Shown here piece by piece: positions 13,207 through 23,100 of a DNA stretch of 64,000 bases. Within the stretch, counting starts at the first letter, position 1; the number at the start of each line of letters is the position of its first letter. The stretch is from Flavobacterium amnicola (GTDB taxonomy: Bacteria; Bacteroidota; Bacteroidia; Flavobacteriales; Flavobacteriaceae), in contig NZ_SBKO01000003.1 in NCBI RefSeq assembly GCF_004122165.1, positions 1 to 64,000 of the forward strand, given 5' to 3'. The notes beneath the pieces were generated by a model. It saw only the letters and a program-made list of their open reading frames with translations. It ran no database searches and was not told the DNA's origin. Made by a program: the position numbers and the translations under genes.

Positions 13207-15057
13207 TTATCCTTTTAACCATGCATCTTTTAATGCTTTTTTAGAATCATCGGTTGCTTTATAACCAACCGCTTGTTCGTAAGGTAATTTTACGTTGCCT
13301 TTTACTTCCAATGCTTTCCCTTCACGTTTTAAAGATACTGTTATCGGATCGTTTTCTTTCCAATTCTGACTTGCTGAAATCATATCATAGATATTGTCCA
13401 AGTTATAATTTTTACCATTTATACCCGTAATAATATCGCCGTTTTTAATTCCTAAAACACCATAAAACTCTGGTAATTCAATTCCAGGCAACACGATGAT
13501 TTCTTTCGTCGCTTGATTTACGGTAATGTTAGGTGTTTGACCTTTTATGAATACATTTCCAGGGATTTTTGTTTCCGACTGTGTAATACCCATTTTTTTG
13601 AAGAATTGTTCATACGGAATTGGGGTTGGACCTTCTACATACGTTTTGAAAAATTCACCCACTTCAGGATAGGTTAAAGAAACAATTTTATCAAATAACT
13701 CTTCATCTTTGAATGGTTTGTTGATTCCGTATTCGTTATTTAATTTTTGCATTAAATCTAAAATACCTCTTTCTCCGTTGCTTTTTTCACGGATAATCAT
13801 ATCCACACACATTCCAATTAAGGCTCCTTTTTGATATACATTTAAATATTGATCTTTGTATGGAGTGGTAAGTACATTGGCACTCATTTGTGTAAATGGC
13901 ATCGTGTCATTCATTCCAGAAGCTTGGTGGATTTTGTCAGCCATTCTTCCATAAAACTCTTCTTCGGTAATTAAGCCTTGGTTTATTTGAAATAAATTGG
14001 CAAAATATTCCGTCACCCCTTCATACATCCATAAGTGCTTCGACATTTTTGGAGCATTAAAATCGAAGTAGTGAATTTCGTTCGCATGGATTCCAAGTGG
14101 CGTCACGATATGAAAAAATTCGTGTGAAACAATGTCTTTTAATTGTTCGTCCATTTGATCTGCTGGCATCATTTCCGGCATTACAACTGTCGTTGAAGTA
14201 GTATGTTCTAACGCACCAAATCCTTTTGCATCCGATTTCATCATGTCTGATAAATACACAAGCACGGCATATTTTTTAGTATTGTTGATTGGACCCAAAA
14301 ATTTCTTTTGCGCATTCATCATTTTTTCCATTGCTGGAGTGATGCTTTTAGCATTAAATTTTCCGGTTGGCGAATACACACTGATCAAAATATCCATATC
14401 ACCAACTTTGAAAGTGGTGTAATCTGGTTTGGTGTACATGATTGGATGGTCTACTAAAGTAGCATATCTCGGCAATTTAAAAGTATCGACAGCATTACTC
14501 GCGTCGGTATCAACAAGAGCTGTAGCACCAAACAGTTGGTCAGAATGATTCACTGTTAAAGTGTAAGGCACTTCTTTTTTATCGGAAAAATAACCTACAA
14601 ATCCGTGTGTATTAATCATAAAACAGTTTGGGTCAATATTGGTTCCCGCTGGAGAGAACACATCTTTACCACCCATACCGCCACTTACTTCGGTGTCATA
14701 AGTGTCATTCACCCAGTAAGTTACTTTTGAAAGTTTTTTAGCACCGCTAATTCGCCAAGTGTTATCATCCATTTTGGCAACAGCAAGAGTATTTCCTTTG
14801 ACATCGTACGCTTTTACATTTTCGATAAAGCGACCATAATTATCAGTAGAGTAGGTCCCCGGAACGGTTTTAGGGATATTGAAAGTGATTACATCTTCAG
14901 TAGAAGCTGTTGGCAACACGGTTACCATTACTTTGTCGTCTTTAATGTTATTCAAGTCAATGTTTACACTAACTTCTGGGGTAACATTTGTGGTTTGTGC
15001 CGATTTACAACTTATCAGTAAAGAAGCAATGGCTAAAGAATAAATTATTTTTTTCAT
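13207..15057 (-). CDS. M61-family metallopeptidase lipoprotein with PDZ domain
   Basis: 616 residues. MKKIIYSLAIASLLISC is a lipoprotein signal. Residues about 30-200 are the M61 N-terminal beta domain. The catalytic domain has H312-E313-x-x-H316 (VSHEFFHIVTPLG) and E346 in YEGVTEYFA as the likely third zinc ligand. A PDZ domain at about 520-595 contains GVLGIKNGDIITGING. M61 enzymes (glycyl aminopeptidase family) cleave N-terminal residues. The protein should face the periplasm or surface. It is followed by a strong terminator and not obviously in an operon. Confidence 0.92.
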   Translation of the reverse strand: MKKIIYSLAIASLLISCKSAQTTNVTPEVSVNIDLNNIKDDKVMVTVLPTASTEDVITFNIPKTVPGTYSTDNYGRFIENVKAYDVKGNTLAVAKMDDNTWRISGAKKLSKVTYWVNDTYDTEVSGGMGGKDVFSPAGTNIDPNCFMINTHGFVGYFSDKKEVPYTLTVNHSDQLFGATALVDTDASNAVDTFKLPRYATLVDHPIMYTKPDYTTFKVGDMDILISVYSPTGKFNAKSITPAMEKMMNAQKKFLGPINNTKKYAVLVYLSDMMKSDAKGFGALEHTTSTTVVMPEMMPADQMDEQLKDIVSHEFFHIVTPLGIHANEIHYFDFNAPKMSKHLWMYEGVTEYFANLFQINQGLITEEEFYGRMADKIHQASGMNDTMPFTQMSANVLTTPYKDQYLNVYQKGALIGMCVDMIIREKSNGERGILDLMQKLNNEYGINKPFKDEELFDKIVSLTYPEVGEFFKTYVEGPTPIPYEQFFKKMGITQSETKIPGNVFIKGQTPNITVNQATKEIIVLPGIELPEFYGVLGIKNGDIITGINGKNYNLDNIYDMISASQNWKENDPITVSLKREGKALEVKGNVKLPYEQAVGYKATDDSKKALKDAWLKG

Positions 15058-15103
15058 TTTTTGATTGTTTTGTCTATAAGTCTGTATTTTAAAAAAAATG
15101 TTA

Positions 15104-15133
15104 CAAAAAAACTCCTGAAATATTTCAGGAGTT
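15104..15133 (-). terminator. Rho-independent terminator
   Basis: AACTCCTGAAA (15110-15120) pairs with TTTCAGGAGTT (15123-15133), followed on the minus strand by seven Ts. It lies immediately after the DUF2805 gene. Confidence 0.85.
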
Positions 15134-15138
15134 GCTAT

Positions 15139-15417
15139 TTAATCAAATTTATTTTTCAAATAATATTTTCCGTCTAAGTCGTCATCAAATTCATCAATAT
15201 TGACTTGCTTCAGTTTGGGTTTAGAAGCCGTAACTTTCTTTTTCCAAAGTTCAAACTGCTCTTTAGATAATCTTTTGCGCAATAATTCGGTCACTTCATT
15301 TTCGCTAATGCCAAATTCTTCTTTGATCACTTCAAAAGGTTTGCGCTCTTCTTGTGCCATGCTGATTAGTCTTTCTAATGTTTCTCTGTCTAAATCAGCT
15401 ATTTTACTTTTTCTCAT
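15139..15417 (-). CDS. DUF2805 / TIGR03643-type small protein
   Basis: 92 residues. It opens with a helix-turn-helix-like region (DRETLERLISMAQEERKPFE and then FGISENEVTELLRKRL), followed by FELWKKKVTASKPK, the pattern of the short DUF2805 proteins. The family is widespread in marine and Bacteroidota bacteria with unknown function. The HTH look suggests nucleic-acid binding, but that is unproven. Single gene with its own terminator. Confidence 0.85.
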   Translation of the reverse strand: MRKSKIADLDRETLERLISMAQEERKPFEVIKEEFGISENEVTELLRKRLSKEQFELWKKKVTASKPKLKQVNIDEFDDDLDGKYYLKNKFD

Positions 15418-15497
15418 TTATAAAATAGTATTTTAATATCAATGTATGCAATTTATATACCAATATTACTAAAAAGTATTTAGTTTTTAAAATTTTT

Positions 15498-16325
15498 TTA
15501 TGAATCTGAATGGCGATATTTTTGAAACGGAATAGCTAATAAATTTTTCAGATTATTATTTTCTTCTGGTGCCATGTGCGTGTCTACTCCGTAGATAATT
15601 TCTTCGCGAGGCATCACCATAAAAGTACCAAATAATCGGTCCCAAACAGAGAAAATATTTCCATAATTACTATCTGTATACGGTAATTGGTAATGATGGT
15701 GAATTTTATGCATATCAGGCGAAACAATAAGATAACTGATCCATTTGTCTAGATTTCGAGGCATTTTCATATTGGCATGATTGAATTGCGATAAGAAAAC
15801 GGAAAACGACTGATACATAAAAAACAGCCAAATTGGAGCACCAACCACTAAAATGGCAAGCATAGTGAAGATAAAACGAATCACACTTTCTCCAGGATGA
15901 TGACGATTGGCCGAAGTAGTATCAATCCAAGTATCAGTATGGTGAATTAAGTGAAAGCGCCACAAAGATTTAGTTTTATGTTGTACGTAATGTGCCGAAT
16001 AGGCTCCGATTAAATCCATAAATAACAATCCGATGATGGCTTGTAGCCAAAGATTGTCTATGTGTAACCAATGTAGGATTCCGAATTTGTTTTCTGCTGT
16101 CCAAACGGAGACAGAAAATAATAGGAAAGCCATCGAAAAATTAATTAAGATGGTAGTAAATGTAAAAAACAGATTAATTCCGGCGTGGCCTACTTTATTG
16201 TATTTAAAATTAAAAAGCGGAAGACCACTTTCGATAATCCAAAAGAGGGCTATTCCTCCAAATAAAATGATACTTCGGTGCGAAGAAGGAATGGTTTCGA
16301 AATAGTGAATAATTTCATTAATCAT
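15498..16325 (-). CDS. Sterol desaturase / fatty-acid hydroxylase family membrane protein
   Basis: 275 residues from the ATG at 16325; a TTG start 12 codons earlier (16361) is possible. Histidine clusters typical of the membrane di-iron hydroxylase family are clear (numbering from the longer start): H124-x-x-x-H128, H137-x-x-H140-H141, H154-H155 and H218-x-x-H221-H222-H223. Several membrane spans surround them. Such enzymes hydroxylate or desaturate lipid acyl chains or carotenoids. The substrate cannot be told from sequence. It follows the AlkB-like gene closely and may be cotranscribed with it. Confidence 0.88.
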   Translation of the reverse strand: MINEIIHYFETIPSSHRSIILFGGIALFWIIESGLPLFNFKYNKVGHAGINLFFTFTTILINFSMAFLLFSVSVWTAENKFGILHWLHIDNLWLQAIIGLLFMDLIGAYSAHYVQHKTKSLWRFHLIHHTDTWIDTTSANRHHPGESVIRFIFTMLAILVVGAPIWLFFMYQSFSVFLSQFNHANMKMPRNLDKWISYLIVSPDMHKIHHHYQLPYTDSNYGNIFSVWDRLFGTFMVMPREEIIYGVDTHMAPEENNNLKNLLAIPFQKYRHSDS

Positions 16326-16366
16326 AGTAGTTGTGTCGATTGGTTTTTCAAATTTAAGCAAAACTT

Positions 16367-16966
16367 TTATTTAATAATTCGGAAGGTCAAATTAATTCGG
16401 CTTCCAATTTCTTTTTTTGTTTTCGGAATTTGATGTTTCCAAAAGTGTTGTGTAGTCCCTTTCATAAGCAACAAACTGCCATGTTGTAATACAATGTTTT
16501 GTTTTGCGGTTTCAATAGTGTTATGCTTCAGTTGAAAAACTCTTTCTTGTCCAAAACTTAAAGAAGCAATAATGGGATTTCGACCCAATTCTTTTTCATT
16601 ATCGGCATGCCAACCGTTGCTGTCTTGTCCGTTTCGGTAGTAATTAAGCAAAACAGTCGTAAAATTTTCTTGACATACCTTTTCCACTTCTTCTTTTAAA
16701 AAAGTCAATAAAGGATTCCAAATATGAGGTTGCATGACAATGTTAGAATAGCCATAAGGTTTCCCTTCATTGCCGAACAAAGCGGTCAGTCGGGGTTGTA
16801 AATGATTTTTACCGTAAACGGTTAGGGTGTCTTGTTGCCACGGAATTTCAGTTTTTAGTTTTTCGAAAAGTATATTGGCTTTCTCCGTCGAAATAAAATT
16901 AGGGAAATATTCAATTTCGGCATCGGGTAAATCAAAGACTATTTTTTCATCTGGGAATAAACTCAT
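16367..16966 (-). CDS. AlkB-like 2-oxoglutarate/Fe(II) dioxygenase
   Basis: 199 residues. Iron ligands H120-x-D122 (NGWHADNEKE) and H178 (FWKHQIP), with 2-oxoglutarate-binding R190 and R196 (SRINLTFR), fit the AlkB fold. The block NYYRNGQDSNGWHADNE is like the ALKBH2/3-type group. Such enzymes reverse alkyl damage on DNA or RNA bases by oxidation. Length is close to the usual about 200. It sits upstream of the fatty-acid hydroxylase gene in the same direction. Confidence 0.92.
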   Translation of the reverse strand: MSLFPDEKIVFDLPDAEIEYFPNFISTEKANILFEKLKTEIPWQQDTLTVYGKNHLQPRLTALFGNEGKPYGYSNIVMQPHIWNPLLTFLKEEVEKVCQENFTTVLLNYYRNGQDSNGWHADNEKELGRNPIIASLSFGQERVFQLKHNTIETAKQNIVLQHGSLLLMKGTTQHFWKHQIPKTKKEIGSRINLTFRIIK

Positions 16967-16979
16967 GCTTCAAAAATAA

Positions 16980-17007
16980 AAAAAGCGATAGAAATTCTAT
17001 CGCTTTT
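16980..17007. terminator. Rho-independent terminator after aqpZ
   Basis: AAAAGCGATAG (16981-16991) pairs with CTATCGCTTTT (16997-17007), with T-runs on either strand. It closes the aquaporin gene on the minus strand. Confidence 0.85.
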
Positions 17008-17025
17008 TCGTTATATAAAATGGGT

Positions 17026-17727
17026 TTAATTTTTCTTTTGAAGAATATAGGTATACATCCAACCACCAATGATAGCCCCAAAAATAGGAGCGACCCAAAA
17101 CACCCAAACTTGTTGCATAGGAATTCCGCCTGCAAAGATTGCTTGTGATAAGGAACGTGCCGGGTTTACCGAAGTATTGGATATCGGAATACTGATTAAA
17201 TGAATTAATGTCAGTCCTAATCCAATGGCAATTCCTGCAAATTTTCCATTCGCTAAGCGGTCGGTAGCACCAAGAATGATGATTAGGAAAAACATAGTGA
17301 GTAAAAATTCGGCTATAAAAACAGATGCCATATTGTATCCGTCGGGAGAGAATGCTCCATAACCATTTGTAGCGAAAACGCTTGCTTTGGTATTGTCCAT
17401 TGTAAAACCTGTTTTTCCCAGTAAAATAGTGTACAAGCAACCCGCAGCGGCAAGTGCCCCAACACATTGCGCTACAATATACGATGGAATGTCTTTTCCT
17501 TGAAATCGTCCGCCAGCCCATAATCCTACAGTCACTGCAGGGTTAAAATGACCACCAGAAATATGTCCAACAGCATAGGCCATTGTTAATACCGTTAATC
17601 CAAAAGCAAGTGCGACGCCTGCAAATCCTATTCCTAATTCAGGGTAGCCGGCAGCAAATAAAGCACTTCCACAACCACCAAATACTAACCAAAAGGTTCC
17701 AAATGATTCTGCTAATAGTTTTTTCAT
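17026..17727 (-). CDS. aqpZ: Aquaporin Z
   Basis: 233 residues, six membrane spans and two half-helices with NPA motifs at residues 62-64 (HFNPAVTVG) and 188-190 (SVNPARS). The selectivity-filter residues F42, H176 and R191 match the water-specific pattern, and [19 protein letters not shown] is close to E. coli AqpZ. It moves water across the inner membrane. A clean terminator follows. The DoxX-like gene lies 19 bases upstream in the same direction, so the two may form an operon. Confidence 0.96.
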   Translation of the reverse strand: MKKLLAESFGTFWLVFGGCGSALFAAGYPELGIGFAGVALAFGLTVLTMAYAVGHISGGHFNPAVTVGLWAGGRFQGKDIPSYIVAQCVGALAAAGCLYTILLGKTGFTMDNTKASVFATNGYGAFSPDGYNMASVFIAEFLLTMFFLIIILGATDRLANGKFAGIAIGLGLTLIHLISIPISNTSVNPARSLSQAIFAGGIPMQQVWVFWVAPIFGAIIGGWMYTYILQKKN

Positions 17728-17746
17728 AGTTTATTAAGTTTAGTTA

Positions 17747-18103
17747 TTACGAAGTATAAATAAATGCCCAATAGATAAGAATTCCTTGTAAGGGCAATCG
17801 AATCAATCGTACCCATTTGGGTAATCTTAATGCGGCTTGTTCATTTTGTAACATGTAGAGATTTGCTGGAAATATGGCCATTAGCAAGGCTATTATTCCC
17901 CAAGCAGATAATTTTGAGGTGAATGGAATACATAATCCAATGGCTAAAATAATTTCTGCAAGACCACTCAAACTATTAATTAATTTGGGATTGGGTAGGT
18001 AAGCCGGAATGATTTTTAGATAAATTCTGGGGTTTCTGAAATGGTTTATACCCGCTACAAAGTAGAGCAAAGCCATTATATATAAATGCCAAGGTAAACT
18101 CAT
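17747..18103 (-). CDS. DoxX-like small membrane protein
   Basis: 118 residues with four membrane spans. GINHFRNPRIYLKIIPAYLP followed by SGLAEIILAIGLCIP is typical of the DoxX/DoxD-type family. Role uncertain; related proteins are linked to thiol or quinone redox. It stands 19 bases upstream of aqpZ in the same direction. Confidence 0.82.
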   Translation of the reverse strand: MSLPWHLYIMALLYFVAGINHFRNPRIYLKIIPAYLPNPKLINSLSGLAEIILAIGLCIPFTSKLSAWGIIALLMAIFPANLYMLQNEQAALRLPKWVRLIRLPLQGILIYWAFIYTS

Positions 18104-18159
18104 AAAGAAGTTATTTCTTACGAATTTACCTAAAAAATATTATAAAAAGGAGTAGAATA

Positions 18160-19080
18160 TTATTTTTTTGAAAATTGAATGTTCATAATGACAATCGCAA
18201 AAATGATTAGAGCAATTCCGATCCATTGCGAAAACACTACGGTTTCATTCAGAATTAAAAATGCCATCGAAACCGAAACAGGCAACTCTAAGGAGGCAAC
18301 AATACTTCCTAAACTAATTCCGGTATGAGGAAATCCAGCATTCATAAGCATTGGAGGAATAACGGTTCCAAAAAGTGCTAAAATGATTCCCCATTTGAAG
18401 AAGATGTCATAGTTGAAGGGCGTATTTTGAGTAAATAGAGTAAAGAAAATAACAATTACAAATCCACCTAAAAGCATATATAAACTTCGTTGCGCTGAGG
18501 AAACGTTAGTGGCCACTTTATTGGCGCTATACATCGTTGTGGTAAACGAAGCAGCAGCCAACAGTCCTAATACAATTCCTCTCCAATCTAATGCTACTTG
18601 GTTTTGAAGAATGTTAGTGGCTAAAACGGTACCCAATAAAACGATACCCACAGCGACTATTTTTATAGTGGAAGGTCTTCTTTTTTCTAAAATAATTTCT
18701 AGTAAAAGCCCCATCCATACGGTTTGCATCAATAATACAATTCCAATAGATACGGGTATGTATTTGACTGCCAAATAATAAAAAATACTGGTTAACCCGG
18801 TAGAAGTTCCGGTAATCATTAGTTGAATAATGTCTTTTTTTGTAGATTGAACTACTTCTGTTCCCTTTTTCGCTTTTTGAAAAGCATTAATCAGTAAAAC
18901 GACTAAAATCCCTAAAATAAATTGTGCACTAATTACTTCAGCTGGAGTAAATGGCAATCCAGTCATCCCTTTATCATTATACGCTAGTCTAACAAAAGTC
19001 GCCAACATTCCATAACTCGCTGCACCTAAACCAACCAAAAAAACTCCTTTTAATACACTATTATTTGCCATATTTTTCAT
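18160..19080 (-). CDS. DMT-superfamily (EamA) transporter
   Basis: 306 residues, ten hydrophobic spans in two EamA-like halves (first half VGLGAASYGMLATFVRLAY, second half LLAAASFTTTMYSANKVA). Members export amino acids, nucleotides or other small molecules; the substrate is not deducible. ATG at 19080, or the in-frame ATG three codons later. It is followed by the DoxX-like and aqpZ genes in the same direction. Confidence 0.9.
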   Translation of the reverse strand: MKNMANNSVLKGVFLVGLGAASYGMLATFVRLAYNDKGMTGLPFTPAEVISAQFILGILVVLLINAFQKAKKGTEVVQSTKKDIIQLMITGTSTGLTSIFYYLAVKYIPVSIGIVLLMQTVWMGLLLEIILEKRRPSTIKIVAVGIVLLGTVLATNILQNQVALDWRGIVLGLLAAASFTTTMYSANKVATNVSSAQRSLYMLLGGFVIVIFFTLFTQNTPFNYDIFFKWGIILALFGTVIPPMLMNAGFPHTGISLGSIVASLELPVSVSMAFLILNETVVFSQWIGIALIIFAIVIMNIQFSKK

Positions 19081-19143
19081 TTTTAAAAAGCCGACAAATA
19101 TAAAAGATAGTTATGAGTTTAGGGCCATGAGTTTCAGGTTTTT

Positions 19144-20310
19144 TTAAAAAATAGTTGTTAATTGTTTGTTCTGTATCCCAATTTTACTAGAATCAAAATT
19201 CAATTTTTGTTGTAAAAGTGTTGCATAAACACTTCTGAAATCGGTTTCGAATTTTAAATCACCATTATCTAAATTGGTTAAATCTGGATTTTTACCGACG
19301 ACTTTTCCTTTATTGTTTCCGCCAATGATGAACATCGGAGCGGCAGTACCATGATCGGTCCCGTTACCATTGTCTTTAACTCTTCTTCCAAATTCTGAAA
19401 AAATGACAATCGTTACATTTTGAAGTAAATTTGCCTTTTTCAAATCAGAATAGAACGAAAAAACAGCATCGTTTAAATCGGTTAACTTATTTTGATGAAT
19501 AGCCAATTGATTGTCGTGCGTATCAAATCCGCCCAAAGAAGTGTAGTATACTTTTGAGTTTAAATTTCCTTTGATCAAACGGGCAATCCATTCCAAATTT
19601 TTAGATAAGCCTGTTTTGGGATAATTTATTTCTTGTGTTGTTTTTGATAAGGCTTTTTGAATTTCTTCAGCGCCTTCGGTTACTGAATTGGCAATTTTTC
19701 GAACAAAATCCAGTTGCGGATTATTGGATAGTTTTACATTTTCATCCGTATCACTTTTTGTTTTAAATCGGTTAGGATCTTTAACCGTTATGCTATTCGG
19801 TTCTTGTCCTTTTAATGCCAAATTATCGATGTTGTCAATATTGATTCCAGCGGTTGGTGTATGTTCTTTACATTGAAAATCAAGATAACGGCCCAACCAA
19901 CCTTCGTTTAGATATTGATTGGATGATGTTGCAGTTTGCCAAATCTCTTGACTGCGAAAATGCGATCGATTCGGTTCCGGATATCCTACATTTTGAAGGA
20001 TTGTTAAATCACCGTTTTGCTGAATTTGGGCCAAACTTTTTAAAGCAGGATGAAAAGCCATGCCGTTATTTTTACCAATCACATCGTCTTTAGATAGCGC
20101 AATTTTTGGTCGGTTGTAGTAATAATTAGGATCATCAAAAGGGACAAATGTGTTTAAGCCATCATTCCCACCATTCAGTTGAATAAACACTAAGCATTGT
20201 TCTCCAATAATCAAGTTGGGTTGTGAACCATAAGCATACAAAAAATCGGGAAGTAGGAGCATTCCTCCTGTAAGTGTTCCTGTGAGCGATAAAAAATTTC
20301 TTCTGTTCAT
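19144..20310 (-). CDS. DUF1501 protein
   Basis: 388 residues. NRRNFLSLTGTLTGGMLLLP is a twin-arginine-like (RR) or Sec signal; NGGNDGLNTFVPFDDP, HRSHF-like and DHGTAAPMFIIGG blocks mark the DUF1501 family, which has a sulfatase-like fold. The function is unknown. It lies 10 bases after a DUF1800 gene in the same direction, a pairing found throughout Bacteroidota and Planctomycetota. Confidence 0.93.
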   Translation of the reverse strand: MNRRNFLSLTGTLTGGMLLLPDFLYAYGSQPNLIIGEQCLVFIQLNGGNDGLNTFVPFDDPNYYYNRPKIALSKDDVIGKNNGMAFHPALKSLAQIQQNGDLTILQNVGYPEPNRSHFRSQEIWQTATSSNQYLNEGWLGRYLDFQCKEHTPTAGINIDNIDNLALKGQEPNSITVKDPNRFKTKSDTDENVKLSNNPQLDFVRKIANSVTEGAEEIQKALSKTTQEINYPKTGLSKNLEWIARLIKGNLNSKVYYTSLGGFDTHDNQLAIHQNKLTDLNDAVFSFYSDLKKANLLQNVTIVIFSEFGRRVKDNGNGTDHGTAAPMFIIGGNNKGKVVGKNPDLTNLDNGDLKFETDFRSVYATLLQQKLNFDSSKIGIQNKQLTTIF

Positions 20311-20320
20311 GATTTCTGAA

Positions 20321-21724
20321 TTAAATTAACTGAAATTCGGGTGTTTTTACGATGGCATTGAATAATCGTATTACCGCTTGTTTGGCATTTTGAGCATCGG
20401 AATCAAAATCATATTTTAAAATAGTTTCGAACTCTTTTTGAGTAGTTTCATCCACACTAAAAAGTAAACGATTGGTTAATTGCTTTATGATTTCTTTATT
20501 GGTTCCTTTTTTCCAATCGAGTTGAACGGCTATATTTTGAGTGCTCCTATTTGCTTCACCTGCATCGGTTTTGAACATTTTCCGATTGATGGTTTTTCCT
20601 GCACAAAATAAATCGACTACATTATTACGTTGCATGTAAATTTGGGAAGTCAACCATGTTTTTCCACCTTCCCACCCTTTTACATTGGGCTGATTAAACA
20701 AATCCATACCTTGTTCTTTTAGAAAGAATACTAAAATCTGGTCATTTGGCAGATCAATATTTAACTCAGAAAATACTTGTAGTATAAACTCTAACGGATT
20801 TTTAATTTTAGATCCGGCGGTATCTTTTTTAGATTCTTCTGTGAAAATTTTGAGTAATAAAGGTTTGATTTCGAAATTGACTTTACGGAAATAATCACCA
20901 TAGTAGGTCACCAATTCTTGTTTGGGATTATCATCGATGAACCATTTCAGAATTTTTTGAGTAATGAAATACGGAATGTTTTTTTGTTCAAAAATGATAT
21001 CGACTAAATCATCGGCTTTAAAAACACCCGTTTGTCCCAAATAGGTTATGGTATCGTTGTCTTCAAATTGTGGACGATACATGGCTTCGTTTTGGCCTAA
21101 TCCCAATCCAGCCAATGCCTTCGCGCCATTTTTTATGTCGGATTCAGTATAATTGCCTATTCCAAGTGTAAATAGTTCTAAAAGTTCTCTACTTAGATTT
21201 TCATTGATTTTATCTTTTCGATTGTCTACATTGTCAAGATAGCGAACCATTGCATTGCTTTTTAGTACTTTTTTGGTGAGTTCTTTAAAGTTTCCAAAGG
21301 CATTTTCGCGTAATAGTTGATTGTGCTGATAAATCCAGTGATTTACTTTCACTTTTTGATAAGTCGCCACAAAATGATTGTGCCAAAAACAAGTCATTTT
21401 TTCTCGAAGTGGATATTTATCACTTGTCATTTTAGCGATCCACCATGATTTCATTTGATTTGAAATTTGGAGTTCTTTAATCAGTAATTGTTTTGCTTCT
21501 TCTGGATTAGCGTCTTTTAAAGTTTTGCGTTTATCACGTAATTCGGCCAAGGTCTTCGGACTATCATCTAAAAAACGCGGTATTTCTTTTTCATAGTTGG
21601 ATTGAAAAGAAAGCTCTAAAAATTTTTCAATTCCGATAGCAGCAATTAGTTCGCTCTGTGAATTGGAAAAACCCAAACGTAGTGACCAAAGAGAATTTGA
21701 ATTCATAACTTTTTGTTTTATCAT
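20321..21724 (-). CDS. DUF1800 protein
   Basis: 467 residues. The DUF1800 blocks are clear: MTCFWHNHFV, RELLELFTLGIGNYTESDIK, GQTGVFKADDLVDII and QIYMQRNN. The family is associated with exported DUF1501 proteins; its biochemical role is unknown. An in-frame ATG six codons in (21706) is an alternative start. Two-gene operon with the DUF1501 gene. Confidence 0.93.
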   Translation of the reverse strand: MIKQKVMNSNSLWSLRLGFSNSQSELIAAIGIEKFLELSFQSNYEKEIPRFLDDSPKTLAELRDKRKTLKDANPEEAKQLLIKELQISNQMKSWWIAKMTSDKYPLREKMTCFWHNHFVATYQKVKVNHWIYQHNQLLRENAFGNFKELTKKVLKSNAMVRYLDNVDNRKDKINENLSRELLELFTLGIGNYTESDIKNGAKALAGLGLGQNEAMYRPQFEDNDTITYLGQTGVFKADDLVDIIFEQKNIPYFITQKILKWFIDDNPKQELVTYYGDYFRKVNFEIKPLLLKIFTEESKKDTAGSKIKNPLEFILQVFSELNIDLPNDQILVFFLKEQGMDLFNQPNVKGWEGGKTWLTSQIYMQRNNVVDLFCAGKTINRKMFKTDAGEANRSTQNIAVQLDWKKGTNKEIIKQLTNRLLFSVDETTQKEFETILKYDFDSDAQNAKQAVIRLFNAIVKTPEFQLI

Positions 21725-21766
21725 TAGACTCCAGAAATACGATTTGGTTTAAGTGTTGAATAAAAA

Positions 21767-21791
21767 AAACGTTCCAGCAATTGGAACGTTT
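21767..21791 (-). terminator. Rho-independent terminator
   Basis: AAACGTTCCA (21767-21776) pairs with TGGAACGTTT (21782-21791), followed by Ts on the minus strand, right after the EF-hand-like protein gene. Confidence 0.85.
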
Positions 21792-21796
21792 TTCGT

Positions 21797-22588
21797 TTAT
21801 CTTCTTCTAGTATGAACTGCTCTCACTTTACCAGCTCTACCTTTGTGTATAACGGTTGTGCCGCGTTTACTTTTGACAACTGTTGTTGAGGTGTGTCTTC
21901 TGGTTTTATACGATTTATGAACCACTACACGTCGAGTTGGTGTACGATGGAAATACACTTTATGCACATGACAACGTCCAATAAAAAGGCTATGACGAAT
22001 GGGTCTCCAAGGTTTCCACCATCTAGGGTATGCAGCCCATCGTATGGGAGATATCCAAACTTGATAGCCAGGAGCGAATACAAAACGAACGCTTGGCCAC
22101 GTCCAAACATTAACGACTATACGATTGGTAATAATTTCAGGCATTGCAGGTCCTTTTTCTGCACCCATTTTTTCATTTGTTTCAAATGGTTCGGCAATGG
22201 TGTTTTCGGCATATAAATCTTCGTCACCAAAAATTTGTAAACGAGCTTCTTCGTTTCCTGTTTTTTCAATGACAATGGTAGCAATGTCTTGCTTTTCGTT
22301 TTCTCCAACTAAAGCAGTTAAGACCAAAACATGACTGTCTTTTTCAATAACATCTTCTACGGTGATATAATCTATGTTCCCGTCGTTATTTAAATCCAGA
22401 TTATTAATATCATTTCTTTCGTCGTTTATTAATTGTTCAAATTCTTCAATGGTACTTGCTTTTTTTAGCATCGTTAATGCTCCTTCAAGGCTAAAGTTTT
22501 CGCCAGCAAATTCGGGAGCATCTTTTTCTTGACCCAATGAAATTGACATTCCAAAAACAATTAATACGGTAGTAAAGTAGTTTCGCAT
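21797..22588 (-). CDS. Secreted basic protein with EF-hand-like motif
   Basis: 263 residues. MRNYFTTVLIVFGMSISLGQ is a Sec signal peptide. A calcium-binding EF-hand-like loop is visible in DLNNDGNIDYITVED near residue 65. The central part is acidic and the C-terminal 90 residues are very Arg/His/Lys/Trp-rich (WAAYPRWWKPWRP, then THTSTTVVKSKRG-like). I do not recognise a family. The single gene has its own terminator. Confidence 0.75.
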   Translation of the reverse strand: MRNYFTTVLIVFGMSISLGQEKDAPEFAGENFSLEGALTMLKKASTIEEFEQLINDERNDINNLDLNNDGNIDYITVEDVIEKDSHVLVLTALVGENEKQDIATIVIEKTGNEEARLQIFGDEDLYAENTIAEPFETNEKMGAEKGPAMPEIITNRIVVNVWTWPSVRFVFAPGYQVWISPIRWAAYPRWWKPWRPIRHSLFIGRCHVHKVYFHRTPTRRVVVHKSYKTRRHTSTTVVKSKRGTTVIHKGRAGKVRAVHTRRR

Positions 22589-22600
22589 AATGAGTGGTTT

Positions 22601-22999
22601 TTAGGGGTTCTTATGATTAGACTTTGTCTTTTTTGAATGGTTTAATGAGGTAGCATTTTTTTCTTTTCGGAAAACAATAATTCTCTGAATTAAATCATGA
22701 GGTAGAGGTTTGTTTAATGGAAACTGAAGGGTTCCTTTTCCTCCTTTGTAATTTTGTAATTCTTCTTTAAAAATTGCATTCTCCCTAGGGGCAGGATAAA
22801 TGCTGACATGTTTTTGATAACCTGCAAAGTAGAGTAAAATTCCATGCAATTTATAGGCGGGTATATTGTAGCTTATAGTTTCTTCTGCTTCAGGCGCATA
22901 TTTTTTTATCAGATTTCGTATCTCAACTAATAATTTTTGAGTTTCTTCTGGAAACCAAGAAATATAATCGTCAACATTTTTTGGAGTGCTTCTTTCCAT
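22601..22999 (-). CDS. DUF1801 (YdhG-like) protein
   Basis: 132 residues. VDDYISWFPEETQKLL, ISYNIPAYKLHG and FAGYQKHVSIYP are the hallmark blocks of the DUF1801 family, of unknown function. It ends 12 bases before the EF-hand-like gene in the same direction. A second DUF1801 protein lies at 55752-56189. Confidence 0.88.
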   Translation of the reverse strand: MERSTPKNVDDYISWFPEETQKLLVEIRNLIKKYAPEAEETISYNIPAYKLHGILLYFAGYQKHVSIYPAPRENAIFKEELQNYKGGKGTLQFPLNKPLPHDLIQRIIVFRKEKNATSLNHSKKTKSNHKNP

Positions 23000-23100
23000 A
23001 TTTTTAAATTGAGGAATACACTCAAATTTACTAACTTTTTTTGCAATTTTAATGTAACAGTTTTAATAAATTCAACACTTATGAGCAATTAAATAAACTA

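Noticed and set aside
16997-17521. Open frame of 174 codons on the minus strand
   Set aside because: It is a shadow of aqpZ in another frame; composition (many Arg, Trp, Cys) is not protein-like and the AqpZ frame is certain.
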